64,000 nt of DNA from Myrica gale (lineage: Eukaryota; Streptophyta; Magnoliopsida; Fagales; Myricaceae): positions 22,892,201 to 22,956,200 of the forward strand of contig OZ005603.1 in the NCBI GenBank assembly GCA_963930655.1, in the 5' to 3' direction. Made by a program: the position numbers and the translations under genes. The notes below the pieces were generated by a model that saw only the letters and a list, made by a program, of their open reading frames with translations, had not been told where the DNA came from and ran no database searches. Position 1 is the stretch's first letter. Each line of letters starts with the position of its first letter. Positions 36,341-47,131 of the stretch are shown here, in pieces.

Positions 36341-36369
36341 TAAATTTATATAAAAGGCCTAATTTTTAA

Positions 36370-37524
36370 CATGACCTTATGCCTCACTTTTTATTAAGCC
36401 AACCCAGTCAACAATGTCTTGATCTTTTCGTTGTAAGGCTTGTGACAATTCGTTTGTAATTCTCATTATATCCCTCAACAGATGCATAGTGAAGACAAAC
36501 TCAAAACTTTGCATCTTATCCATCAAACTCATAGCCATGAATCTTTGTTCTGAAAGAGTACCATATTTTTTATGTGTTCAAGCACTTCCAATACTGATGA
36601 CTACATAGTGAAGAGACAGATTATTGTAAGGTGGTATAAATCCTAACGAGTGTCACCTACAATTTTATAGGAATTATAAAACTATAAACAAATTAAAAAA
36701 AACTAAATTGTCTATTAATATTATTATGAAATATAGTAATCACTTGGTCGTGCGAGACCGATTTCTTGATTTTTGCCCCTTCCACTAGAAATCTTCTTTT
36801 GTCCAATCGCTCCACTATCTTCTCATGACAACTTTTCTGAAGATCATCTTTCATTTTACATGACGCTCCGACCATATTCACAATCATGGAAGTATAGTTA
36901 AAAAATCATCAACTTGCAAGTTATTCTTTGCAATACCCACAACAGCCAATTGAAGTTGGTGATCAAAACAATGATATAGATAGTAGAATGATTGTCCCTC
37001 AAAATGAGCGACTTCAACTCATTGATAGATTATATTTGAGCTATATATATGAGTGTATTCTATATCTCTCTCTATTTCTTCTGCGGGCCGTGGAATGGTG
37101 GGCAATGGGCCAACGACTGAAGAGTTACGTTTGAGAGAGGTGAGAGCACGGTCGGGCGGCTGGTGCAACAGTAGTGGTTCGGTAGTGGGCAATGGGGCAC
37201 AGAGGTGCTGCGGAGGGCAACAGGCCAACGACTGAAGGCAGGTTGAACGTGTGAGAAGAGAGGGAGAGGGAGAGAAAATTCGAAGATAGAGAGAGAGAGA
37301 AAGGGAGAGCCGTTTTTTTCGTTTGTCGTTTGGAATTTTTTTTTTAAAGGGAGAGGGTGAAACGACGCTATTTTACCCTTTGCATATTAAAAAATAAAGG
37401 GCCAGACGCAGAACATTCAGGCGGCAAAACATGAATTGCCCTGAGCCTATGGGGATCGAGCCCCCATATGCGTAGACCAATTTATGAAAAAAAATACATG
37501 TAATTTTTGGGGGATCCGCCACTG
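36370..37524 (-). mobile_element. Second hAT remnant, minus strand, tail-to-tail with the first
   Basis: Minus-strand frames read HQLQLAIVGIAKNNLQVDDF and NMVGASCKMKDDLQKSCHEK near 36830-36970. EVLEHIKK and MDKMQSFEFVFTMHLLRDIM near 36400-36600 are followed by RITNELSQALQRKDQDIVDW. This is the central part of a ZMYM-type hAT transposase. A terminus reading (minus strand) CAGTGGCGGATCCCCC lies at 37524. Between them, 37060-37330 is an unrelated GC- and GA-rich insert-like stretch with a GA microsatellite. Broken. Confidence 0.6.
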
Positions 37525-37527
37525 CAG

Positions 37528-37838
37528 TTCCATTCTTACAAGCCGCCCAATCTTTCTGGATCTCTCCCCAGTGACTTGGACCCTTCTCGCTTCCTTCGAT
37601 TTAATCGAACTCCCTCTCGTCCTCTGCACCAAACGGTTCACAAAATTATAGCCAACCATATAACTCGCAATCAAAATTAAGGGGGCGAAAAATGAATGAA
37701 AAAAAAGGAGCAAAACATGTCTTTAGATCTTTTTGACATTACCAACTTCTTGAGCTATGGTTGCTGTAAAATTTGAGAAAAGAACTCCGACGATGAAAAG
37801 GCTGGACACAAAAAGCAGAGCTTGCTCGGATTCCTCAT
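37528..37838 (-). pseudogene. Alpha carbonic anhydrase 5' fragment (exon 1, intron 1, part of exon 2)
   Basis: Duplicate of the first part of the gene at 22511-25558. Exon 1 is 37743-37838 (ATG AGG AAT CCG AGC AAG identical), and exon 2 is present from 37623 down to 37528 only. Exon 1 has an extra CT after codon 6 and a further length change, so the signal peptide frame is lost. The copy stops at the hAT terminus at 37524 and everything 3' of that is missing. Confidence 0.85.
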
Positions 37839-39177
37839 GTTTCGCAAACTTTGGAGCCAAAGGGTTTCAAGGTGACCAGCCACAAAAAACGGACGCAGGT
37901 GATCCTGCGTGGAATAATATTATACTATAGTACAGATCGGTAACTGGGGTAGCTTAATTTATTTTCCTACACGTGTCCTGGGTTCACATCGCCATATATG
38001 AATCCAGAATCTAAAAAGATCGCGATGTATGAATTCAGCAATTTAAAATAATTATTGGGATACACGTACACCTTCCCCAACATTGAAACTCGGAAAACAA
38101 CAATGTAATAAAGTAAAGAGGCGCAAAAAAAAAAAATCAGTCACTTTCGATGACTACGAGATATGGAGGCGTGTTTTTCTCAGTATTTTTAACTCTTAAT
38201 ATTTTTAAATAATTATAAAATTATTTTTTCCTCTTCAATAAATTATAAAATATTATTTTTAAATAATTATAAAATAAATTTTATATCTTCACTTATCCAT
38301 AAAATATTATATTTTTTCGTAAATCTTAATACCCAAAATTTTTAAAACTCCAATATTTCAACAAATAAAATCAAAATTTTATTTGCAAATCAAAATTTTA
38401 AGAATGATAAAAAAAATTACGAAGTGGAGAAAAAATAGAGATATAATTTGAGTAAATTATTTAATTTTAATCGGATGTCTAGATTATTGGACTAGATCAA
38501 GCACCTCAATTAATCTTAAGACCTCTGCATTCTTCCCATCCCACACAAATGAGATTTTTAACTAAATTTTTGGAGAGAGTTAATTTTTTATGTTTATTAT
38601 AAAAAATAAATAATTTAATTGAATTTGTTTTTTAAAAATTATAATTTTAATTGTTTCACCATAAACTTTGCAGGCATACATATCTCGATCATGTATTCCA
38701 TGAAGTACACTTCCCCGAAAGTCAGTGAACCGGGAAGGGTATTGTCAGACATTAAACTGATCAAATACTTTTTTGAGACGAAATTCAAACCATTGTCTTA
38801 AAATAATCAGTTTCAAGTTTTATCAGTGAACCGGGAAGGTACGTAGAGACCGAATTGATTTATAATTAATATTTAGGTGTCTATTTATGTGCAGGCCTCC
38901 ATATTATATATCTCATCTACCAACTACATCCCTGTCGTTTACCCGCGTTACAAATTTGACGGTGCGTTTTTGCCCCTTTTTTTTCTGTGGAAATAAATAT
39001 GACTTTATTCTTTGGGTGAGTAAACAAATTTGACTTTCATTCTGAACTGAAACGATAAGTTTTAAGTAAAGGAACCGATTTCGTCAAGGGTGACGATCGA
39101 TTTGTCCACTTCCACGAAACACCTGAAGCTTTATTTGACAAGGAATTAATCCTCCAAGAACACCTCTCTCTAGAAGC
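37528..39177. repeat. Segmental duplication, copy 2
   Basis: Direct-repeat partner of 25238-27133, about 12.3 kb away in the same orientation. The order of shared blocks is preserved up to CTCTCTCTAGAAGC. Beyond 39177 the two sequences part. Copy 2 includes an unshared AT-rich stretch at about 38140-38750 with no gene. Confidence 0.8.
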
Positions 39178-39489
39178 GGTAATTTAAGAAGATTAGGCAA
39201 CGACCAATCCAAAAATATTTACCTTTTTTTCTCAAGTGAATGAAATCTTAAACTAATAATATTGTTAAAATCAAAATTCTATTAAGAGTAATTTAACAAA
39301 TATTTGACTCCTGTCACTTGTTTTTTCAAATGTCATATCTTCATGATTCCTCTGTGCTATACTATAATATAGAAAATAAAAATTAATAATTTATACAAAT
39401 TAGTCCTTTTAGCATACAACTTTATCGAATATGTTTCTGTATTTGAAAAATTATAAAATTAGTCTCTTAGATCCGACTCGAGATTGTCC
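39178..39489. other. Intergenic, no gene
   Basis: AT-rich, non-coding, no repeat structure seen. Confidence 0.5.
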
Positions 39490-40265
39490 TTAGCCCTAGG
39501 GCTGGGTAACGCTAGTACCGGAGCCAGAATTTGAAATTACGGCTCCGGTACAGAGAAGAAACGGATGCCTATTTTGGAATCTGGTTCCGATCCGACAACT
39601 GCCAAAATTCCGACAATCCCAGTACCCGAATCCCGGTAACGGATGTTAGAATTCTGATTAAAAAACAGCGAGATCAGAGAGGTGAGAGAAGAGATTCACA
39701 ATAAATCCTAAATCCACGTTAAACAGATTCACAAATGCCCACCCCTATGCAAATTCCAAAATGAAAAAATTCAAATCCAAACACAGTTACACAAATTAAA
39801 TAAACAGATTCACAACAAATAAAAACGAAAAAAATTAGTGAATTTGTTGAGAGAGAGGCGACGTCGGCATAGAGGTAGAGTCGTAGAGAAGCGTAACACT
39901 GTGCTGCTGGCACGTTGTGGGCTGTTAGCCGTGGAGATCAGAGAGAGTGAGAACTAAGAGAGCTGAGAGACAGAGGTCAGAGAGACAGGCGAGATAGCAA
40001 TGCTGCAATATGACTCAGTCACAGTGAGAAAGAAGCTTGGTGGAGACGGAGAGGAGAGCAGAGGGGGAGGAGGCGAGACTGCGAGAGAGGCGAGAAATGA
40101 ATCTAACCGCGGGGGGAGAGGGGTTAAGATGTAACCCTAGACCAAAACTGTGCGTTTGTTTTTTAAAAAAAAAATCGGCACCGGAATTCCTGGCGGAAGT
40201 ACCGGTATTTGGCCATATACCCTACCGGCTCCGGCTCAGGTTTCGGACGGTATCCAATGACCCTA
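39490..40265. mobile_element. Foldback repeat with CCGG-rich arms, probably hAT-related
   Basis: Left arm GGGCTGGGTAACGCTAGTACC then GGAGCC.GAATT; right arm ..GGAATTCC.GGCGGAAGTACC then GGTATTTGG..CCGGCTCCGGCTCAGG. Ends resemble TAGGG..CCCTA, as in several plant hAT-like repeats. The interior has GAGAG-rich stretches. No transposase. Boundaries approximate. Confidence 0.4.
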
Positions 40266-40731
40266 ATTGGCCCATGTTGATCATTCCATTAATAGTATTA
40301 ACGAAACATTGGAACACGCGACACTCACTATCACTTTTTTCTCCCCACTTTGATAGCGCCTCCATGTTCCACGTGGTCATCTCCCGCCCTTGGCTCCAGC
40401 TTTTCCGGCCTAACCCACCCATCCCGACGGACCAGGCTCTTCTGCAATACCTAAGGTATTGCACGGAGAGCAATTCTTTGAATCCTTATCGTTCATTTAA
40501 AAATTGAAGGACAAGATAACGTCACATCAGCAATCCAGCCATAAAATTCAAAATAGTTTTTGAAAACTTCTAACGTAGTTTGAGTTAAACAATTGAGGAC
40601 CGAATTAAAGATCACTTTTTGTTCTTTTTCTCTATCCTCCCTATCTTCATGTTGTCTGAATCGAGCTTCCCTCCCATTTTCACAGCCGCTCATCCTGCGC
40701 GGGACCCACACGTCTCGAATTCCTGACCGTT

Positions 40732-40803
40732 GGATGGCTGGAACGTGAGGTTCCAGCCATCCCTTCGGTGCTTCGGACGGATTCCCCTTCGAAGGGAATC
40801 CGT
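40732..40803. repeat. Two adjacent perfect or near-perfect hairpins
   Basis: Hairpin 1: GGATGGCTGGAAC (40732-40744), loop GTGAG, then GTTCCAGCCATCC (40750-40762), a perfect 13-bp stem. Hairpin 2: ACGGATTCCCCTT (40777-40789), CG, AAGGGAATCCGT (40792-40803), one bulge. They are GC-richer than the surroundings and separated by only 14 nt. Confidence 0.85.
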
Positions 40804-41102
40804 TCTCCATCCTATAGTGCTTTTGTAATCTTTCGAAAGATTTTTTTTGTTAGCCTCTTAGATCTGGTTTTTTTGTGAGTTTCACTCTTTCAGCTATGGC
40901 ATACTTCCAACACTTTTTGAATATTTTTCTAGTATTTTTTTTGTAAGCCATATATGAAGGAATTAACTTCTTCGTTTTCTTTCTTTTCTGTTTTTCACAA
41001 GTTTTGTCTTTCTTCTGTTATGTATTTTTTTTTCTAGGCCTTGTTCTTCCGTCGCTCATTCTCTTCTTCTCTCGATTGTTTTGTTTTATAGTCTTCCCTT
41101 AG

Positions 41103-41148
41103 TCTGTTCTCTCTCTCTCTCTCTTTTTTTTTTTTTTTTTTTTTCTCT
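41103..41148 (+). repeat. CT/T low-complexity tract
   Basis: (CT)n followed by a run of about 21 T, upstream of the XTH remnant. Such tracts are common in plant 5' leaders. Confidence 0.8.
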
Positions 41149-41526
41149 TCCTTTTGCCTTGCTACTGTCAAGAACGTCTTTGAAGGACTGCGAAAGTGGT
41201 GAAGTAATTCATCACAGCCCATCCCGACCAACGCTTTCTGAAAACCACGTAGTTGTTGTCTTCAAGTTGTATACCCACTTTCTGACGACAACTTGGATGT
41301 CCTTAAGGATGGGAAATCGGTCCATCTTTCTCTAGACAAGAGGATAGGTGGTTCTGGGTTATTCATGGGTTGATATTATATAGCCCATCACTCATGCTTT
41401 TAACTGATTCTTTTTGTTTTTCCTTTGATGCTTGAGTTTCTACGTGAAAGAATAATGTCTTAAAAATTATTTATTTGAATAATAGTTATTTAGATGTCAC
41501 ATGTTTATATTTATTTATTGAGTAAT

Positions 41527-41790
41527 TACTACAAAAAATAGATCTTTAACGGCGGTCGCAAAAAACGCCGCTAAAGGGTGTCTTTAGCGGCGTGTGTCCA
41601 CAAACGCCGATACAACCACCTATAACGGCGGTCATTGTAGCTAAAGACCCACTTTAATGCCTTTTTTCGCTTCTAAAATTTTTACCTATAGCGGCGCTCA
41701 CTGTAGCAACGTTATTTTAAAAAATGATGCTAAATGTGTATTTACAACAGCATTTGTTGACACAAACGCTGTTATAGGTATAACTGCAAT
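41527..41790 (+). repeat. Left sub-terminal repeat region of the CACTA element
   Basis: Contains AACGGCGGTCGC, AACGCCGCTAAAGG, TTTAGCGGCGTG, AACGCCG, AACGGCGGTC, AGCGGCGCTC and CAAACGCTG. Such arrays bind the element's own TNPA-type protein in known CACTA elements. Confidence 0.8.
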
Positions 41791-43180
41791 AACAAATTTA
41801 TTTATTAATTTTAAGTTATTTAATGTAAATAATTATTTTATATATTATTATATTCTTTTTAATATATAATTTATTTTGTCATGTATTTGAAATTTTTTAT
41901 TTTAAAGGACATACTTAATAAATATATGAAATTGGAGGGAGTGTTGTGAAAATTGAAGTTGTTATATGATGTATTTTAAATTATAATCCATGGTTGTTAT
42001 GGTAATTGTATATTTATTGACTAAATCTAAGTAGTTTAGAAAACATCTATTATCATACTTATAATGATCATATATATTTTGAATAATTAGTAATATAATA
42101 CTATTTAATAGGACATATTATTTAATTTAAGACAAAAATATATCATGTATATGATAAACACATATTACAAATCCTGCAATGTTATATAGAAAACATTATA
42201 CTTTTAAATTATAAGTATTATATGTTATTACTACCAACTTATTTTAATTAAAATTATTATACTAGTTATAAAAAAAGTGTAAAATATTATGTTATGTATT
42301 TAATACTAAGTATAAAGATTTTTAAATACTATATCACTTGTTGTTATGTGATATATATTATATATATGAGTATATATATGTATATATAGTATAATGTAGT
42401 CACAATACATTATATATATTATACTATAAGTGTACCTGCAATTTTTTTACTACAATGTGATATATATAAGTATTTAAGTGTACCCACATGTATTGTGACT
42501 CAATTTATTATATAATAAAACAAAACTTTAAAAAAATGGATAGTTATAAATATATGCATATTTATATAAGAAATAAATATGTACTTGTTTACATAAATAA
42601 CACATATATAACCAATATTATGTACTTATTTCATAAGCAATACATATATAAATTTCAAATTTTGAAATTTGACACACTTTACAATTTTACTTTACTAGAA
42701 TAAAAGAAATTATATAAATCAAAATATAAAGGAAAAGAAAAAAAAAAACAAACAAAAACGATGAGTTTCATTTTCATTTCCTGCGCATGCCCTGCACCAA
42801 ATCTCTCCCTCTCTCATCCTCTTTTATTCTCCGATCGAAATTCCTCAGTCCTTTTTCATCAAACGCTCTCCCTCTCCTTCGAAATCTCGTTTAGTTTCTC
42901 ACCTCTCGCTACTACACATAAACGATATGAAGACATCATCGACATTGCAGTGAAGGCATCGAAGGAAATTCCCAAGACTGCTCTGGTCCTCTATGATTAA
43001 ACCCCCCACTTTTGAAAAATCTCTATGTCTCCAGCCCCCTCTTCGTCGATGAAGCTCCAACCCCTCTGATCGCTGCACTCTCCGTCGACAACCCCTCCCC
43101 TCTTCATCGAAATCTCCAGCCTCTCTTTGTCGAAGTTCCAGCCCCTCCCCTCTACATTGAAGCTCCAAATCTCCCTCAGG

Positions 43181-43992
43181 CGTTCATTAGAGGCCGGTGA
43201 CATTGAGGTTGCCATGGATCTTCTCCACTCCAACGCACCTTTCATTTTGGATTATTGTCGGCTTCTTTTCCGGCTACAAAAGTAGGTGTGTATTGTACTC
43301 TTCTGCTTGGTTATTGAGAGAATGCGGGGACAATTAACACTATAGACTTACATTTCTGAGTATTATACCATAATCGATTAAGAAAACGTGTGGCTAATTG
43401 AAGTTTGAGGCTCTCTTATCTTCTACGTTTCCACAATTTTCCGGGAGCAAAGACACTCTGTTTTGGTATATGTTTTTGTGTTTGGTTACTTTTTTATTCT
43501 TAGAATTCTAAATTATAATTGTTTTTGTTTGTTAATTACGATGAAGAAATTTATTGAGTTGTTGAGAAAAGGGACTGTCGAAGGTCGTGACTTTGCAATT
43601 GCTTGTCTGAGGACAGCTCTCGCACCTTGTGCTCTTGATGCCTACCCGGTAGGTATAGTTCTATTTTTTTGTGCATTTTTCTACTTTCTTTATTACTTTA
43701 GGGCATAGGGATAGGCTAGTAATAATGATCCAATCCTGTCAATTTATGCCTCATTGATTGTGTTTTGTAATTGTATATAGGAATTTAATTTCCTACTGTG
43801 CATACATCCACCCCCAGGAAAAAGTTGGGAACCGTTGTGTTGAATTCCATTTTTCTATTGTTGACTAATGAATGTTGATGGAAGTCTGTGTTTGTCTTTG
43901 TCTTCAAGGAAGTGTACGAGAAAGTCAAGCATGTTCTTCTTGCCTTTATATATGATAAAGATGATCAAAATTCTCCAGTAGCAAACGAGGAG
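43181..43992 (+). pseudogene. Captured CTLH/CRA-domain protein fragment (At5g66810-like), three exons
   Basis: Related proteins are scaffold subunits of GID/CTLH-type ubiquitin ligase complexes (family knowledge). Block A (43181-about 43282) reads RSLEAGDIEVAMDLLHSNAP FILDYCRLLFRLQ. Block B (43541-43648) reads KKFIELLRKGTVEGRDFAIA CLRTALAPCALDAYP and ends at GGTAGG. Block C (43909-43992) follows TTCAAG and reads EVYEKVKHVLLAFIYDKDDQ NSPVANE. Frames are open in all three blocks and splice-like borders are kept, pointing to capture of genomic DNA. N-terminal LisH and later CRA exons are absent. Upstream (42761-43180) open frames are unrecognised and may be the donor gene's leader. Confidence 0.72.
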
Positions 43993-43999
43993 GTAATTA

Positions 44000-45280
44000 T
44001 TTAATGTGCTCTTGGAGTTTTTTTACTTTACATTGTCGTTTTTGTAGACAGTTGTATGTCTTAGTTTTTATTAATCTTTTTAATCTCTACAACATATCAT
44101 GGTAATTAGTGAAGAAAGATATATAGTGCAGGTGAATTTTTTGTTTCAAGTGTTCTTTATATTTCTTTCTTTTTTTATTTACACAGGTTGGAAGAATTTG
44201 AGAAAGTTGAATCGTAGAGTATCCTTTATTTTTTTGGACCTGAGGAAATGGAAATTCCACTCAAATAAGTTTTGTAAGTGGATTTTTAATTTTGAGCAAG
44301 CATATGATGTTGGTCTTCCTCAGCAGTTCACTGAATTCCTTGAGTTAAACTGATTCTTTAGGAGATTGTGAAGTACAACCTATTCACTTATTTGCTATGC
44401 GTTGTGGGTGTCTTTGGGTGCATATCCCTGGACTTTTTTATATCTCGGCATGGTTGTTTTGGTTTCGACATTGCTTTTCCTCATCCAATTTCTCTATGCT
44501 ACTACTCTTTTTCTCATTCTTTTAAGTATGACATTCTCTTTTCCTTTTACATCAGTAAGGGTTCTCAAAACTTTATTTTTCTTGTTCAATTTACATTGAA
44601 AAAAAACAGTGGAATTCACTTGAAATGCACAAAGTAACTGTCATTGTAACATATATACACTTCGGTGTACAGATTCAGTCGGAATTGATTCGACCTTATC
44701 TCTATTCTCAATAATGGAGAGTTAACTGATTCATTGAGTGGTCAATGACTTCCTTTGTATGTCCTTGTGGTTCTCTTTGGAGGCACCCTGTGAGGAGGCC
44801 TAGAAGGAGCATAGATGTTCATGACCTATATGAATAACACACTCCTCAGAATTAGGACGACATTATATTCCATCATGAGTTTTCATAATTTTCCTTCTTT
44901 TAATTGTATTGAGTTATCGACAAAAGTGTTTCTTATTTGCCTCTAATCAATGGTATGTCAGATGAATATGAAGTTGTATCAAATGCCTGCAATCTAAATT
45001 TTTGTCATTACACTGCATTTTGAAAAATACCCAAGTTGAGTTAGTCATGGATATAGATAGATGCATGGTGTAATCCATTTAAGTGTGATTGGAAAGTAAA
45101 ATAGCAGAGAGAGATGAGGGTGGGGGCTTGGAAGGATCTTTTACAAGTTAAATATTTTTTTCTTTGGTACATTCGACTTTCAAAATGCTGTGATAGAACT
45201 TAGTTGCGTAAGGTGTTATATTGAAAGGAACAACTTCTCAGTATCTTTGTAGTGCTGTATTTTTTTTGAGTAATTTCTAT
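44000..45280. other. Interior of the CACTA element, unassigned
   Basis: No recognisable protein family. A hydrophobic open stretch (about 44402-44599) begins with ALWVSLGAYPWTFLYLG-like residues. It might be part of a further captured membrane-protein gene, but I cannot name it. Confidence 0.3.
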
Positions 45281-45289
45281 GCTTGCATG

Positions 45290-45459
45290 TTCTTTACGCT
45301 GAAGCAGAGAAATGCAAATAATCTGGATGGTGAAGATGAGGTGGAAGTGACTGTTTATGATTATTTTGTTAATCATCGTCATATAGAATTGCATTATTTT
45401 GGGGATCTATCATGTATCAATATCGGGAATCCAAACGCCCAACTTATTTTCCTCTTAAG
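45290..45459 (+). pseudogene. Captured Argonaute fragment, AGO4/AGO6 type (PAZ region exon)
   Basis: AGO4/6 proteins bind 24-nt siRNAs and direct DNA methylation at transposons (family knowledge). The frame reads FFTLKQRNANNLDGEDEVEV TVYDYFVNHRHIELHYFGDL SCINIGNP, then after one missing base KRPTYFPLK. It stops exactly at AAG|GTGAAA, matching the usual AGO exon end before LCSLVSLQRYTKAL. The VTVYDYF..IELRYSGDLPCINVGKPKRP-like signature is distinctive for this clade. Only this exon is present and it is frameshifted, so no Argonaute protein is made. A transcript could still give small RNAs matching AGO genes (inference). Confidence 0.82.
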
Positions 45460-46069
45460 GTGAAATATGGTTATATTTTATTACCAAGTTTTAAACATAT
45501 GACTAGTGAATTTTATCTGAGGTTTCACCAGTTCTGTATATCATACTTATTTGTACGAAGAAATTGTAAAATTCTTGCTACGTGCCAATATCAATCTTAT
45601 TGCTAGGATTGTAAAATGCCTCTATGCTTATGAATTTTGGAATGCCCTTCTATGTTTATGAATTTTGGAGTGCCTCTAAAATGCTTCTACGTATTCTATA
45701 TCTCTCTCGATTTTTTCTGTTTAATCTATTGACATATGGTTCATTTTTTCTTATCTCGTTTCTCCTTTTCAATGGCAGCGTTATTAGTTGGTGAGATGGT
45801 GTTGGTGCTGATGGTGTACTGAAGGTGCTTTTGCTAATGCTAGGATTAAATTTATTTTTATTTTATGTTAGAAACTCGTGTTGACTCTTGTGTTGTAAAA
45901 CTTGTAAGACTTGTTATTTAATCAATGATGAATTATATTTACTTTATTATCCTTGTTCTTAGCTTTTTACATCAATGAATTATGATATTAAAATAAATTT
46001 GTATTACAAATTAAAAATGCAGGTGTTTTTATAAATAAAGCTGTTGAAACATTTTTCTTAAAAAAAAGG

Positions 46070-46390
46070 CTTAATGTACGCGCGTGCCCTTGGGGTTTAA
46101 CGTTTTCTCAGAAATACCCCTAGGATAATTTTTGTTGTCCCGCTACCCCTGAGGTATATCTATTTTTCCCGTTTTATCCCTCTGCACACATTCCGTCTAT
46201 TTTTGGACGAAAATTGATGACTTGGACCAATTGACCACGTCACATCTAATCAAAAGACAACACGTGTCCTTAACTGTTGACTGGACAAAATTCTTTTTCC
46301 ACCAATATATCCACGTCAGTCTCTCTGGCAATTTACCAAAATGTCCTTAACATCAAAAAAATTGAAAACGAACCCCCCGTAATTGGATGC
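46070..46390. mobile_element. One end of a MITE-like repeat
   Basis: CTTAATGTACGCGCGTGCCCTTGGGG.. and AAATACCCCTAGGATAATT..CCCGCTACCCCTGAGG resemble the ACTACC/CACCC-type arms of other foldback repeats in the window. No matching right arm was found, so it may be truncated. Confidence 0.35.
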
Positions 46391-46523
46391 TGACTGGACA
46401 ATTTACCAAAATGTCATCATCTTCTTCGTTGTCCGCAGTTGTGCTGCGGGATCTACACCATTATTGGGGAGCTCGCTTCTACGGTTCGACGCCGTTTCGC
46501 AGCCAGGGAGAAAGCCGTGGTTG

Positions 46524-46868
46524 TCAACGGAAGCTCACACTGCATAGGTTAATAGGCAAAGCCCTTTTGCTGCATAGGTTCAAATTGACTTCTTTCTTAT
46601 GAGAAATTGAACCATAATCATTATTTTCATCGCTTGATACTTTGCTCACGTTATCTGAAGGTGGTGTGGACGATAAGGATGAGACATCGCGGTAATCTGA
46701 AGGTATCACATCACTACTTTTATCACTGAACCCAAAACTTCCAAAACCTTCCATGATTATAAAGAAGACACCCACAGGCCAAGTGCTGCTGTAATTTCCC
46801 AGGAAGAAGAGTAACAACTGTGGATAAGTCAAATAGGATATACCTGAGTGGCAAGAACAATACACCAA
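46524..46868 (-). other. Unrecognised open frame inside the CACTA element
   Basis: A 115-codon minus-strand frame, including MEGFGSFGFSDKSSDVIPSD, a serine-rich middle (SSLSSTPPSDNVSKVSSDEN) and a basic tail. Composition looks protein-like and it could be a fourth captured fragment, but no family is recognised and there is no supporting splice structure. Confidence 0.3.
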
Positions 46869-47131
46869 GAATGTGAAGAAAGTATAAACTAAGAGTTGTG
46901 TCTGGTAGATGAAATGTCTCCTCTACTGATGACAGAACTACGTGAGACTCAAAATAGAACTCTGAAACCTAACTTCCTATAATGCTTGGTTTCCGAAAGC
47001 TGAAACACCCACCGACACAAACCTAACAACACAATCTAGCTGCAAATGGCCATAGCCATGAAACAGCAAAACACCGTTTCAGTTTTTCCCTCATTTTGTC
47101 TCCAAAAGAAATAGGAGTCTGACAGATATCA

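Noticed and set aside
40037-40507. 157-codon open frame on the plus strand
   Set aside because: It starts in GAGAG-rich foldback repeat sequence and runs into unique DNA. Composition is not protein-like and no domain is seen.
40732-40803. microRNA precursor
   Set aside because: Stems of 12-13 bp are far too short for a plant microRNA hairpin.
42761-43000. Open frame in the CACTA interior as an independent gene
   Set aside because: Compositionally biased start with no similarity. At most it is the leader of the captured CTLH fragment.
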